64,000 bases of DNA from a virus: IMG/VR virus record IMGVR_UViG_3300027763_000040, positions 34,874-98,873 of that record, one strand, 5' to 3'. Both the position numbers and the translations under genes were made by a program. This document shows positions 8,317-15,923 of the stretch, piece after piece. Within the stretch, counting starts at the first letter, position 1. Every line of letters begins with the position of its first letter. The notes below the pieces were generated by a model that saw only the letters and a list, made by a program, of their open reading frames with translations, had not been told where the DNA came from and ran no database searches.

Positions 8317-8322
8317 TAAATA
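8315..8322 (+). promoter_or_regulatory. Late promoter GATAAATA before gp48
   Basis: GATAAATA overlaps the stop of the preceding gene and ends 14 bp before the gp48 ATG at 8337. Confidence 0.6.
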
Positions 8323-8336
8323 GTTAGAAAACAATA

Positions 8337-9233
8337 ATGGCAGGATCTTTAAGATATCCGATTAAAAACATAGGAATAAATGATGATTATCTCAGAATAG
8401 AGATTGTTGAATATGTTCCACCTGGACTTGGGCAGCAAGGGCAAGGATTTGCATTGGGAACTACGGATCAAGCAATAAAAAATAATAAAAAACTATTACA
8501 GACGATTATATTACCAATACCACAAAATATTTCAGATTCAAATTCTGCTAGTTGGGGAGAAAATTCATTAGATTCTGTTGCGGGTGGACTTATGAGTGGA
8601 ACTGCAGATGTAATGTCCTCATCAACTCCATTTAATACTGGATTAAAAGCAGTAAAAGGTGTAATTGATAAAGTTACGGGAGGAGTTACTGATGCTACAG
8701 GACAAAAAGCAGCAACGACAGCATTTACAGGATTAGCAGTACAAACATTATTAAGTGGAGAAGCAAATATTAATCAACTAGTTTCCAGATCAACTGGAGC
8801 AGTTATTAATCAGAATGTTGAGTTGTTATTTGGAGGAGTTACGATTAGAACACCATTTCAATTTTCATACGACTTGATACCCAGATCTGAAGAAGAATCG
8901 TTAGTGGTTAAAAATATTATTAGATTATTCAAACAAAATATGACAGCAAGTAAAGGTAGTGCAGAGTCTAATGGTGGAGGATTTTTTGTAAAATCTCCAA
9001 ATGTATTCTTACTATCTTACATGAGTGGTGGAAAAATACACCCATTTTTAAACAAATTTAAACCTTGTGCTCTATTAAATATGGGAGTAAACTATACTGC
9101 TTCTGGACAGTATGCAACTTATTCAGATGCTACTCCAGTTCATCTACAACTAAGTCTTTCATTTCAAGAATTATCTGTTGTATATGCTGAAGATTATAAT
9201 GAAGGAGACGGTACAATAGGAGTAGGTTACTAA
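8337..9233 (+). CDS. 48: gp48 baseplate tail tube cap (298 aa)
   Basis: Starts MAGSLRYPIKNIGINDDYLRIEIVEYVPPG, a typical cyanophage gp48 N-terminus. The middle is Ala/Gly/Thr-rich and low in complexity. The C-terminal half carries the tube-fold signature: NVELLFGGVTIRTPFQFSYDLIPRSEEES, then LKPCALLNMGVNY-like strands and LQLSLSFQELSVVYAEDY. In T4, gp48 and gp54 form the platform from which the tail tube polymerises. Adjacent to gp53 as in other cyanophages. Confidence 0.85.
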   Translation: MAGSLRYPIKNIGINDDYLRIEIVEYVPPGLGQQGQGFALGTTDQAIKNNKKLLQTIILPIPQNISDSNSASWGENSLDSVAGGLMSGTADVMSSSTPFNTGLKAVKGVIDKVTGGVTDATGQKAATTAFTGLAVQTLLSGEANINQLVSRSTGAVINQNVELLFGGVTIRTPFQFSYDLIPRSEEESLVVKNIIRLFKQNMTASKGSAESNGGGFFVKSPNVFLLSYMSGGKIHPFLNKFKPCALLNMGVNYTASGQYATYSDATPVHLQLSLSFQELSVVYAEDYNEGDGTIGVGY

Positions 9234-9234
9234 A

Positions 9235-9882
9235 ATGTCATACTTTAGAGAATTACCAAATCTAGAATATCAATCAATACTTTCTGATAGAGTATCTTCT
9301 GACGAATATTTAATTGTAAAAAATTTATTTCGTAGAGCAAAACTTAGAGAAGATCTTCAAAATGTTTTTACGATCTTTAATAAGTATCAAATACCAGATG
9401 GATCTAGACCAGAATTAGTTGCTAAAGAGATCTATAATAGCGCACAATATGATTGGATTGTTTTAATTGGTGCAGGAATCACTAATGTTAGGGATCAATG
9501 GCCATTATCCGATAGAGATCTTTATACTTATGCCGAAGAAATATATGGTGAAAATTTAAATGATATTCATCATTATGAGACTACGGAAGTCAAAGATTTA
9601 AAAGGAAGATTAATTCTTCCTGCAGGAAAAGTTGTTGATGCATCCTTCACTATACCAAACCAAAATTTGTTGACTCAAACTATAAATCCTGTAACTGGAA
9701 TTACTAATTATGAATATGAAGTAAGAAAAAATAATAAAAAAAGATTAATATATGTTATCAAACCATCTTACTTAAAACAAATTATTAAAGATATGAGAAA
9801 CAGTTTACTTTATGATGAATCTTCACAATATATTAATGAAAAATTGATTAAAACTGAAAATACTAGAAATACCTTACCATAA
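9235..9882 (+). CDS. 53: gp53 baseplate wedge subunit (215 aa)
   Basis: Contains YNSAQYDWIVLIGAGITNVRDQWPLSDRDLYTYAEEIYG, the conserved core of gp53-type wedge proteins (a LysM-like fold in T4), which join neighbouring wedges around the hub. Starts one base after the gp48 stop codon. Its 3' end overlaps by nine bases the end of the converging minus-strand Mom-like gene, so the two transcripts collide here. Confidence 0.85.
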   Translation: MSYFRELPNLEYQSILSDRVSSDEYLIVKNLFRRAKLREDLQNVFTIFNKYQIPDGSRPELVAKEIYNSAQYDWIVLIGAGITNVRDQWPLSDRDLYTYAEEIYGENLNDIHHYETTEVKDLKGRLILPAGKVVDASFTIPNQNLLTQTINPVTGITNYEYEVRKNNKKRLIYVIKPSYLKQIIKDMRNSLLYDESSQYINEKLIKTENTRNTLP

Positions 9883-10461
9883 GAGTTCTAGATTCTTATC
9901 AAATATCATTACATATCGATGTTTGCGGGAGCGGTCTTTCCAGTCTCCTTCAGCACCTTTAATTTTGCCTCTAGAGTGTTTAGTTCCGTCTGCATAATAG
10001 AAATCTTTTTTTGCGTCTGTGAGTCCGCAATATTTAAAATTACAAGCGCGATAGATTGTACCATTATGGAAATCACTATCAGCGTAAGAGATGATTGCTT
10101 TAACTTCAGTATCCTTCCGTAACTGTCTAATCGCTCTTGAAACAAACCAAGAAGTGATATTATGCTCAGTTCGTTGAGTTTCGGGATGGATGCAGAGTCT
10201 TGATAACTCAAAAAGTCCTTGTTGTTCATTTCGTTCAAGTCCAAATGCACCTGTTGCAATTTCGGGAACAGGCAGTCCAGTAAAAATACAAACTCCTTGA
10301 AGACCACCAATATTTAATGGGCAAAAATCATTATTTTTATAAAGACCATAGTTATACCCAGATTTAAAATCTTTAGATATATCTTTAAGATAATGAAACT
10401 TCAGAAGTAACTCTGAAGATTCGGATTTACTTATGCGATCTATATAAAAATCTGACTTCAT
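9874..10461 (-). CDS. Mom-like DNA modification / GNAT-family acyltransferase (195 aa)
   Basis: The central block ELSRLCIHPETQRTEHNITSWFVSRAIRQL, then VKAIISYADSDFHNGTIYRACNFKYCG and DFYYADGTKHSRGK, matches phage Mom-family proteins. These have an acetyltransferase-like fold and in phage Mu turn adenine into an acetamido-modified base that blocks restriction. The strand-helix pattern (residues 80-150) and the YADSDF...GTIYRACNF segment are the clearest part. ATGA overlap with the HNH-like gene before it suggests co-expression. Whether this phage's DNA is modified cannot be seen here. Confidence 0.7.
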   Translation of the reverse strand: MKSDFYIDRISKSESSELLLKFHYLKDISKDFKSGYNYGLYKNNDFCPLNIGGLQGVCIFTGLPVPEIATGAFGLERNEQQGLFELSRLCIHPETQRTEHNITSWFVSRAIRQLRKDTEVKAIISYADSDFHNGTIYRACNFKYCGLTDAKKDFYYADGTKHSRGKIKGAEGDWKDRSRKHRYVMIFDKNLELLW

Positions 10462-10856
10462 AAGAGTTTTTCTAAAGGATTTCTAATATCACTACCACTA
10501 AAATGATTTTTTAACAAATTTACTTGTTCTTTAAATTTTTCTTCTGGACAGCGTTGTCTGCCCAAATTAAATAATCTAAGTGCAATAACAACATTGCCAG
10601 GAATATAACCATCAAATTCGTCCAATCTTTCTAAACTTGGCGCAAGTGGATTATGAGATTCAAAAACTCCTTGTGGGTTAATTGGAAATCCTGTCCAATA
10701 ACATTTGCCATTTTGGTTAAAAAATTGCTCAACTAAATACGTTTCATCAATAGTAACATCTAATGGTTCTGTTCTTTTGATTCCGTTTTTCTTTTCTTGT
10801 CCAGGTCGCGCAGCAGTTTTTGCTTTATGAATAAGTGCTTTCCAAGGATTTTTCAT
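10458..10856 (-). CDS. HNH-like nuclease-fold protein (132 aa)
   Basis: The ATG at 10856 (MKNPWKALIHKAKT) is chosen because a longer version would begin inside the terminator hairpin upstream. Residues around 50-100 read GKCYWTGFPI, then NPLAPSLERLDEFDGYIPGNVVIALRLFNLGR, the layout of small phage HNH proteins: a Cys-containing turn, S-x-x-R-x-D, GY-x-x-x-N-V, and a following helix. Cys-His content is low, so a zinc knuckle is incomplete and activity is uncertain. Coupled by ATGA to the Mom-like gene; the two may form a modification/nuclease pair. Confidence 0.6.
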   Translation of the reverse strand: MKNPWKALIHKAKTAARPGQEKKNGIKRTEPLDVTIDETYLVEQFFNQNGKCYWTGFPINPQGVFESHNPLAPSLERLDEFDGYIPGNVVIALRLFNLGRQRCPEEKFKEQVNLLKNHFSGSDIRNPLEKLL

Positions 10857-10860
10857 AATT

Positions 10861-10896
10861 AAAAAAATAGGGGAGAGGACTCTCAACTTCTCCCCC
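10861..10896 (-). terminator. Rho-independent terminator after gp32
   Basis: On the minus strand a GGGGAGA / TCTCCCC stem (10895-10889 with 10876-10870) with a 12-nt loop is followed by TA and a run of seven T, immediately downstream of gp32. Confidence 0.85.
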
Positions 10897-10925
10897 ATTA
10901 TAGCACAAATATCTTATTCTGCCAA
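10897..10925 (-). promoter_or_regulatory. sigma70-type promoter at the 3' end of gp32
   Basis: TTGGCA (10925-10920), 17-bp spacer, TATAAT (10902-10897), with TG one base before the -10 box. The -35 box lies inside the gp32 coding end, and the predicted start falls at the first stem of the terminator. It may drive the HNH-like and Mom-like genes, or a very short RNA. Confidence 0.7.
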
Positions 10926-11831
10926 CTTTGCGAAGTAGGACAGAGTATCATCCTCATCTTCATCATATGAAGAAGACTTAGAAGAAGAACTCAGATTACT
11001 CAATTCGGTGCGAAGATCTTCATCAAGGTCACGAACTGGACCGCGAGAAGTCTCTTCCTCATCAGCAACCTCAGGGTCTTGACGACGAGCAGTCTTGTTG
11101 CCGAGAACATAATCAAGACGCTTCTTCAGTTCATCATAAGACTTGAACTGGTCAGCAGCAACGAGTTCTGCAAGAGAATACTGCTTCTTCCAGATTGCTT
11201 CCATTGCATCATCATCGTCCAGAAGAGCACCTTGTGCGGCAAACTCTGAAGAATCATAATTACGATAACCAGCAACATTCTTTGCCTTCAGTTTGAAGTT
11301 AGCACCCTGCCAGAAGTCAAACGGATCGATAGGAGTCTCATCTTCAAACTCTGGTTGCATTGCAGCAGTCAGTTTATCGAAGATTTTCTTACCAAACTTA
11401 TAAAGGAACACTTTACCTTCGTTAGCAGGATTAGCAGGATCCTTGACAACATAGATGTTGCTCACATAAGTCAGTTTGCGCTTCTGCTTACGTGCTACTT
11501 CTTTACCAGCATCAGTACCATTGTTCCACAATTCGGAGTTGAGTTCCGATACGGGATCCTTCTGGTTCATGGTAGTAAGAGAATTCTCAATATACCAACC
11601 GCCAGGGCCTTGAAATGCGTGGGAGTACAGTTTTACAAACGGAAGATCTTCACCGTTAGGAGCAGGGAGGAAACGAATGACGGCATAACCATTGCCGCTC
11701 TTATCACATTCGAGTTTCCAAAGACGATCATCGCCAGATGATGTGTTATTATTCATTTTTTCTACTTCCTTGACCAGTTTTGCGGTCAGGGAACCAAGTT
11801 TAGATTGTTTCTTAAGATCAGAAAAAGACAT
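10914..11831 (-). CDS. 32: gp32 single-stranded DNA-binding protein (305 aa)
   Basis: Starts MSFSDLKKQSKLGSLTAKLVKEVEKM, the basic N-terminal cooperativity region of cyanophage gp32. The OB-fold core includes YAVIRFLPAPNGEDLPFVKLYSH, GPGGWYIENSLTT and DPFDFWQGANFKLKAKNVAGYRNYDSSEF. The C-terminus is Ser/Asp/Glu-rich and acidic (DEDEDDTLSYF), as expected for the tail that binds replication partners. The Cys/His zinc site of T4 gp32 is not seen. It coats ssDNA in replication and recombination. Expressed from an ideal sigma70 promoter at 11875-11903 and ended by a terminator. Confidence 0.95.
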   Translation of the reverse strand: MSFSDLKKQSKLGSLTAKLVKEVEKMNNNTSSGDDRLWKLECDKSGNGYAVIRFLPAPNGEDLPFVKLYSHAFQGPGGWYIENSLTTMNQKDPVSELNSELWNNGTDAGKEVARKQKRKLTYVSNIYVVKDPANPANEGKVFLYKFGKKIFDKLTAAMQPEFEDETPIDPFDFWQGANFKLKAKNVAGYRNYDSSEFAAQGALLDDDDAMEAIWKKQYSLAELVAADQFKSYDELKKRLDYVLGNKTARRQDPEVADEEETSRGPVRDLDEDLRTELSNLSSSSKSSSYDEDEDDTLSYFAKLAE

Positions 11832-11874
11832 TTGGATTCGTTGTGTAAATTGGATGTTTTGGATTTACTTAGAT

Positions 11875-11903
11875 ATTATAACAAAAATAATATCACTTGT
11901 CAA
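11875..11903 (-). promoter_or_regulatory. Consensus sigma70 promoter for gp32
   Basis: TTGACA (11903-11898), exactly 17 bp, TATAAT (11880-11875): a full match to both hexamers. It lies across the end of the DUF1825 gene and 44 bp before the gp32 ATG, implying strong early transcription by host RNA polymerase. Confidence 0.85.
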
Positions 11904-12225
11904 TAAATTCCTTGAGAGACTCAATTGTTTTGTTCATACTATTGAAAAGTATATTCATATCTGTGTCAGGAGGAAATCCCATAATTGCCACAGATTTGCG
12001 AAGATTCTCTTTCATCTCAACCGCTTGTGGATCATCAGAAAGAGAAAGTCTTGTGTACATAATACGTTGCTTTTCTAGCAACTGAGTCAATTTATCAATG
12101 TGTTCCAGTTTATCTTCACGGGTCATCGAACCAAAAGTAAGAATACTTCCATAAATGAACTTTTGAAGTTCATTAATTTCTTCAAGTTCTTCCTGAATCA
12201 ATTCAGAATCAAAGAATTTACTCAT
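11893..12225 (-). CDS. DUF1825-like protein (110 aa)
   Basis: Begins MSKFFDSELIQEELEEINELQKFIY and contains EKQRIMYTRLSLSDDPQAVEMKENL. This matches the pattern of DUF1825, a small helical family found in cyanobacteria and their phages; no function is established. It is almost entirely alpha-helical and acidic. It overlaps the gp59 gene by eight bases and hosts the gp32 promoter in its last codons, so it belongs to the replication/late-transcription operon. Confidence 0.65.
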   Translation of the reverse strand: MSKFFDSELIQEELEEINELQKFIYGSILTFGSMTREDKLEHIDKLTQLLEKQRIMYTRLSLSDDPQAVEMKENLRKSVAIMGFPPDTDMNILFNSMNKTIESLKEFIDK

Positions 12226-12808
12226 TTACAATTTCCCGTAAAAGTTTTTTGTACTGGAATACATCGATATTTAGAAACGGTTTGTATTTTTTAATTTTTA
12301 AACTTACGGTTTCCCACACTGGGTCCAAAAGTTTTTTATCAAACACATTCCCGAACTGGAATATTATATCATAAATCACCAGGGTTTCAATACCAATCTT
12401 CCCGCCCAGGAACTTTTTTAGAACTGGTGGATGTCCTTTCGAACAATTGAAAGCATCTTCTAATTTTGTTTCCGAGAGTAATTCTTCCGATTGTTCTTTG
12501 AACAAGTAGGTCAAACTCTGCTGTCGTTTCATCCACTCGACGTATGTTCTTTCTCCAGAATTTATAATTTCTCCAATCCATATGTTTTGTGGGTTATCGG
12601 CGGCAAGAAAATTGGCAAGAAAATAATCTACTATTTCTTTATCAGAATATTTACGACTGGATTTCTCAAACCAATATTTATCTTTGCGTTTGTTAAAAGA
12701 AGTTAGAGTTGCCCTTGACTTCCCACCATATTTAAAGAAATCGTATTTTGGATTTGTAAAATGACTTTTGAGTGAAAGATAATGTTGATAGGTCTCAAAA
12801 GGACTCAT
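12218..12808 (-). CDS. 59: gp59 helicase loader (196 aa)
   Basis: The segment KYDFFKYGGKSRATLTSFNKRKDKYWFEK followed by RKYSDKEIVDYFLANFLA and NPQNIWIGEI is the conserved N-terminal (HMG-like) region of gp59, which loads the gp41 helicase at forks and binds gp32. The C-terminal half (FNCSKGHPPVLKKFLGGKIGIETLVI) also fits. Length is close to the T4 protein. ATGA overlap with gp33 upstream. Confidence 0.88.
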   Translation of the reverse strand: MSPFETYQHYLSLKSHFTNPKYDFFKYGGKSRATLTSFNKRKDKYWFEKSSRKYSDKEIVDYFLANFLAADNPQNIWIGEIINSGERTYVEWMKRQQSLTYLFKEQSEELLSETKLEDAFNCSKGHPPVLKKFLGGKIGIETLVIYDIIFQFGNVFDKKLLDPVWETVSLKIKKYKPFLNIDVFQYKKLLREIVNE

Positions 12809-13065
12809 AGGGGCAATTTTGCTCTCGAAGTTTTTTTCATAAAGTTTAGGTTGATAGCATCATACTTCAATCTTTCTTTAAGTGGTTTTGATACGAGTTT
12901 CGTAATTGAATCTACTTCAATACCATTCACTTCACAATAGTGAACGATTGCATCAATATAGTTGCACTTTTCTTCTGCAACAATTTTTTCCACTTCCAGT
13001 GCAAACTTGGAAGGGGTGAGGAATTTATCCTCCATTACCTGCTCTAGTTCTTTATTTGGTTCCAT
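12805..13065 (-). CDS. 33: gp33 late promoter transcription accessory protein (86 aa)
   Basis: Core sequence FLTPSKFALEVEKIVAEEKCNYIDAIVHYCE followed by LVSKPLKERLKYDAINLNFMK is the cyanophage gp33 signature. In T4, gp33 joins RNA polymerase to the gp45 clamp so that gp55-directed late promoters are activated, which fits the many late boxes in this window. The ATG at 13065 (MEPNKELEQ) is preferred; an internal ATG at 13035 (MEDKFLTP) is possible. Longer upstream extension would run deep into the nuclease gene. Confidence 0.85.
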   Translation of the reverse strand: MEPNKELEQVMEDKFLTPSKFALEVEKIVAEEKCNYIDAIVHYCEVNGIEVDSITKLVSKPLKERLKYDAINLNFMKKTSRAKLPL

Positions 13066-13732
13066 ACTGCTCAAGTTTATCTCCAACAAATTTTCTAATA
13101 TATTGGACGAGCAATTTAAGGTACTTTGCTTTGTCGTATTCTTCATAAACTACACATTCTCCATTTTCACAAGACATAATGATAACAAATTTTTTGACTG
13201 GTATCTCAGTCAGTTCGTAATACATTGCTGCATAAGCACAGCACTGTACAAAATAATGGTCAATCCACTCACGTGGTTTGGGTTTTTTGGAAGTCTTAAA
13301 GTCGATGATCGCTAGTTCGCCATTATATTCAGCAATGCAATCAACGGTTCCCGCAACACCTAATTGCTTACTATATAGGGAACCTTCAAGAGCGTGAATA
13401 TTATTTATATTATTCAGTTCCGTTTTTGCAATCTTAAAAAGAAAATCCGCCAGCGGCGCAACAGACGGCAAATCTTGATTTTTAAGATAGTTCTCCGTAA
13501 GAGAATGCATATCCGTACCGCGAGAAGTAGCCGCCTTAGTAATCTTCTCCGCCTCCGCCTCACCAATCCTTTTGCGCCACTTAACAAATATTTCACGATT
13601 AAAATGACTTGTAACAGAAGTAATTGAAACTAGTTTAAGAAGTTCTTCCTCGTCAGGAACTTTATAATATCGAATACCATCTATAGTCTCCCGTTCAAGT
13701 TTTGGGAGAATCACATCAACATGATTGAACAT
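13052..13732 (-). CDS. RecB/MGME1-type PD-(D/E)XK exonuclease (226 aa)
   Basis: The motif order of RecB-family nucleases is visible: RGTDMHSLTENYL (His76), ALEGSLYS (Glu116), GVAGTVDCIAEY (Asp131) and LAIIDFKTSKK (Asp144, Lys146), then a QCCAYAAMY helix. These form the two-metal active site. Cyanophage members resemble mitochondrial MGME1 exonucleases and probably trim DNA ends in recombination or host DNA recycling. Its start overlaps the PhoH stop (TAATG) and its end overlaps gp33 by 14 bp. Confidence 0.85.
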   Translation of the reverse strand: MFNHVDVILPKLERETIDGIRYYKVPDEEELLKLVSITSVTSHFNREIFVKWRKRIGEAEAEKITKAATSRGTDMHSLTENYLKNQDLPSVAPLADFLFKIAKTELNNINNIHALEGSLYSKQLGVAGTVDCIAEYNGELAIIDFKTSKKPKPREWIDHYFVQCCAYAAMYYELTEIPVKKFVIIMSCENGECVVYEEYDKAKYLKLLVQYIRKFVGDKLEQYGTK

Positions 13733-14487
13733 TAAAAACCTGCTTCTATTTTAGCAACAATGTATTCTTTGACAAGTCCAGAACGAACAATATCATCAAC
13801 ACCAAATTCTATTATATCAATAGATGGCATTTTACGCAAGATGCTCATAAAATCAACAATTCCATTACGCTCATTAGATTTCTGCAAATCCGACTGAGTA
13901 GCATCTCCACAAAACATAATCTTAGAGTTTTCACCAACACGAGTAATGATTGAATCCAATTCATGTGCCGTACAGTTTTGAAATTCATCTACAATAATGA
14001 TTGAGTTATCAAGTGTCGTGCCTCTCAAAAATGAGGTACTCCAGAACTTAATCGTTTCCTGTGCCTTAAGATTACCATAAAGCATCTCAAACTCTGCATC
14101 AGAAGGCATCTGGAACATATACTTTACCATATTCTTATAAGGAATCTGATAGATATCCGATTTGTCTTCATAGGAACCAGGAAGGAAACCAATCTCCCTT
14201 GTAGCAACTAAAGAACGAACCAAATAGATTTTCTCATAAGGAGTTCTTTCATCAAGAACTTCACGAAGAGCATTATAAAGAGTGATGAAAGTCTTACCGG
14301 TTCCTGCACATCCATATGCGACAAGATGTTTACCTTCGGCATATGCGTCAAAAAGTTTGCCTTGATTATCCGTAAGTGGATCAATATCTAATAGATATTC
14401 GCTCCCGAGTGCCTTTTTCCTCTTTGCCTGACGGGTTGTAAGACCAACACCAATTGGTTGGTCGTTCGTCCTTTTTCTTCTTGCCAT
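13732..14487 (-). CDS. phoH: PhoH-like P-loop ATPase (251 aa)
   Basis: Walker A GCAGTGKT (59-66), IYLVRSLVATREIGFLPG, Walker B SIIIVDEFQNC and the GDATQSDL sensor motif define PhoH, a helicase-like ATPase common in cyanophages. Bacterial homologues are induced by phosphate starvation, but the role in phage is unresolved; RNA or nucleic acid processing is suggested by the fold. Full-length. Sits in the replication operon between a small conserved gene and the exonuclease. Confidence 0.93.
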   Translation of the reverse strand: MARRKRTNDQPIGVGLTTRQAKRKKALGSEYLLDIDPLTDNQGKLFDAYAEGKHLVAYGCAGTGKTFITLYNALREVLDERTPYEKIYLVRSLVATREIGFLPGSYEDKSDIYQIPYKNMVKYMFQMPSDAEFEMLYGNLKAQETIKFWSTSFLRGTTLDNSIIIVDEFQNCTAHELDSIITRVGENSKIMFCGDATQSDLQKSNERNGIVDFMSILRKMPSIDIIEFGVDDIVRSGLVKEYIVAKIEAGF

Positions 14488-14488
14488 A

Positions 14489-14731
14489 TTAAAGTTTTTT
14501 TATAGTTGAACCGGGCATTTTCTGTGCTTTTCCAAGAACATCATTCCATCCTGGATGTTTGTTGGCGAGTTTATCTCTCCATTCTCCAACCTCTCCTGGA
14601 CTTGCGGATCCCTGCGACCAATCCCTTTGCCACTCAGGATTGTCCTGATACCACTGCGTGATGTCATGAACACTCATTTCAATCACTTTCGTCTCACCAG
14701 TTTCTTTATGAATAATCGGATAAATTGCCAT
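14489..14731 (-). CDS. Small conserved cyanophage protein (80 aa)
   Basis: Starts MAIYPIIHKETGETKVIEMSVHDITQWYQDNPEWQRDW and ends with GEWRDKLANKHPGWNDVLGKAQKMPGS. The beginning resembles an FmdB-type small regulatory protein (MPIY-x-F-x-x-x-TGE), but the cysteines of that zinc ribbon are missing. Trp-rich and likely folded. One base before phoH, so co-expressed. Function unknown. Confidence 0.75.
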   Translation of the reverse strand: MAIYPIIHKETGETKVIEMSVHDITQWYQDNPEWQRDWSQGSASPGEVGEWRDKLANKHPGWNDVLGKAQKMPGSTIKKL

Positions 14732-14753
14732 GGGGTTTAATAATGTGTATCGT

Positions 14754-14760
14754 TATTTAG
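14754..14760 (-). promoter_or_regulatory. Late-promoter-like CTAAATA overlapping the thyX stop
   Basis: CTAAATA, 22 bp before the ATG at 14731, overlapping the TAA of thyX. It could give a late start for the phoH-exonuclease-gp33-gp59 group. Confidence 0.45.
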
Positions 14761-15392
14761 ACCCATTCAAGGGCTTCTGAGACTGCTGGGAATTGTTCGG
14801 CAAACACTTTCTTACATGCCTCTGCAATTTCCATATGTTCTTTTTGAGTTCCGTGTGCAGAACGCAGATTGATATAATGAATCCACGACCTGCAAGAGCC
14901 TGTCATATAAATTTTTGTAGGAACTGCAAGTGGCAATACAAACCTAGCACACTCCTTTGCCACATCACACTCTAGGAGTTCCTTGTAGAGGTCTTGAGCG
15001 GCATCAAAATGATCTTGGATCTTAGAGTAGAGTTCTATCTTAAGGTCTGCTGGGAGGTCGTCTGTGGAGTTCTGGCGGTTCTTTGTGTCCTGCCTACGAA
15101 GTTCTGGTAGGGGAATATCCTCTGCAATCAGATTTGTGTCAGCATAACGTTGTGAGAACTCTTGGAATGTGAAGCTACGATGACGCAGAATTTGTGCGGC
15201 AATACCACGAGTAGTCTCAATCTCCAGTGTCATAGAAGACTGTTCAAACACAGACCAATGATTATGCTTAATGCAATAAGCAAGCAACTTGGAATAGTTT
15301 TCGTTATCCTGATTTGCAGGATTAGAAACTCTCGCAATAAATGCCATTGTTTTTTCTGCATCTGGTGTAATACTAATTAATTTTACAGTCAT
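14757..15392 (-). CDS. thyX: Flavin-dependent thymidylate synthase ThyX (211 aa)
   Basis: Makes dTMP from dUMP using methylene-tetrahydrofolate, FAD and NADPH. The diagnostic RHRx7S motif is present at residues 70-80 (RHRSFTFQEFS), followed by QRYAD. The C-terminal ECARFVLPLAVPTKIYMTGSCRSWIHYINLR contains the substrate-binding region. The start is the ATG at 15392, in an ATGA overlap with a 55-aa gene. It supplies nucleotides for phage DNA synthesis alongside host degradation. Confidence 0.95.
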   Translation of the reverse strand: MTVKLISITPDAEKTMAFIARVSNPANQDNENYSKLLAYCIKHNHWSVFEQSSMTLEIETTRGIAAQILRHRSFTFQEFSQRYADTNLIAEDIPLPELRRQDTKNRQNSTDDLPADLKIELYSKIQDHFDAAQDLYKELLECDVAKECARFVLPLAVPTKIYMTGSCRSWIHYINLRSAHGTQKEHMEIAEACKKVFAEQFPAVSEALEWV

Positions 15393-15556
15393 TTCTTTCC
15401 AAATCCTTTTGATGTTTGTTGTTCAATTTGTTCCAATTCTTGTTTTACACTTCGAAGTTGTGCTTTCATTTCTTTCAATTGTTCTCCAGAATAAAGATGA
15501 TCTTGTTTGATCAATTTTTCCAACAATTTTACAAGTTCTTTTGCTTTATTAGTCAT
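15389..15556 (-). CDS. Small charged coiled-coil protein (55 aa)
   Basis: Read by hand: MTNKAKELVKLLEKLIKQDH, then YSGEQLKEMKAQLRSVKQELEQIEQQTSKGFGKK. Strong heptad pattern from residue 5 to 50 suggests a coiled coil. Its stop overlaps the thyX ATG, and its start overlaps the end of the preceding 52-aa gene by eight bases. Tight coupling on both sides argues that it is a real gene. Function unknown. Confidence 0.75.
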   Translation of the reverse strand: MTNKAKELVKLLEKLIKQDHLYSGEQLKEMKAQLRSVKQELEQIEQQTSKGFGKK

Positions 15557-15707
15557 TATAGTCCTCAAAGATTTCGTCGTAATCTAATTCTCTTGGTTTA
15601 ATATCATCATATCGATATGATGGTGTATCGGAATAAATTTCCGCCTTTAACGAATCAAGAAGAAGTTCCATATTTCGGATTATGAGTTTTAATTTGTCTT
15701 TGTCCAT
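15549..15707 (-). CDS. Small acidic protein (52 aa)
   Basis: Read by hand: MDKDKLKLIIRNMELLLDSL followed by KAEIYSDTPSYRYDDIKPRELDYDEIFEDYND. An amphipathic N-terminal helix with an acidic, Tyr-rich tail. First gene after the terminator at 15738-15763 and overlapping the next ORF by eight bases. Function unknown. Confidence 0.7.
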   Translation of the reverse strand: MDKDKLKLIIRNMELLLDSLKAEIYSDTPSYRYDDIKPRELDYDEIFEDYND

Positions 15708-15737
15708 CCTTTATAGATCTCTCAAAACATTTTACAT

Positions 15738-15763
15738 AAAAAAAAGGAGGGTGTCAACCCCCC
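15738..15763 (-). terminator. Rho-independent terminator closing the riboswitch peptide unit
   Basis: Minus strand: GGGGGG, short TTGACA loop, CCCTCC (one G-T pair), then eight T. It starts seven bases after the stop of the 37-aa ORF. Confidence 0.85.
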
Positions 15764-15769
15764 AGTATA

Positions 15770-15883
15770 TTATCGCATTGCCATTACAAGTTTTGCTTGA
15801 TGCTTGCGTTGTTCTTTTTCCTTTTGCTGCTTGATTAAAACAAGTTGCCAGTTATTTTTATTTTTCACATTTGCTTGTGACAT
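15770..15883 (-). CDS. Basic 37-aa peptide, second gene of the glutamine-riboswitch unit
   Basis: Read by hand: MSQANVKNKNNWQLVLIKQQ, then KEKEQRKHQAKLVMAMR. Net positive, probably one long helix. A good ribosome site (GGAGAAAACCTA before the ATG) supports translation. It lies 40 bp after the riboswitch-proximal peptide and just before a terminator. Glutamine-synthetase-inactivating factors of cyanobacteria are also small basic peptides, but I see no clear sequence match. Confidence 0.65.
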   Translation of the reverse strand: MSQANVKNKNNWQLVLIKQQKEKEQRKHQAKLVMAMR

Positions 15884-15923
15884 TAGGTTTTCTCCTTAGT
15901 GGTTTAGGTTAAAGAGCGTTCCT

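Noticed and set aside
10857-10898. N-terminal extension of the HNH-like protein (MGEKLRVLSPIF)
   Set aside because: This part is the terminator hairpin and T-run after gp32; the ATG at 10856 follows directly.
13066-13146. 27-residue N-terminal extension of gp33
   Set aside because: It lies wholly within the exonuclease gene and does not resemble gp33.
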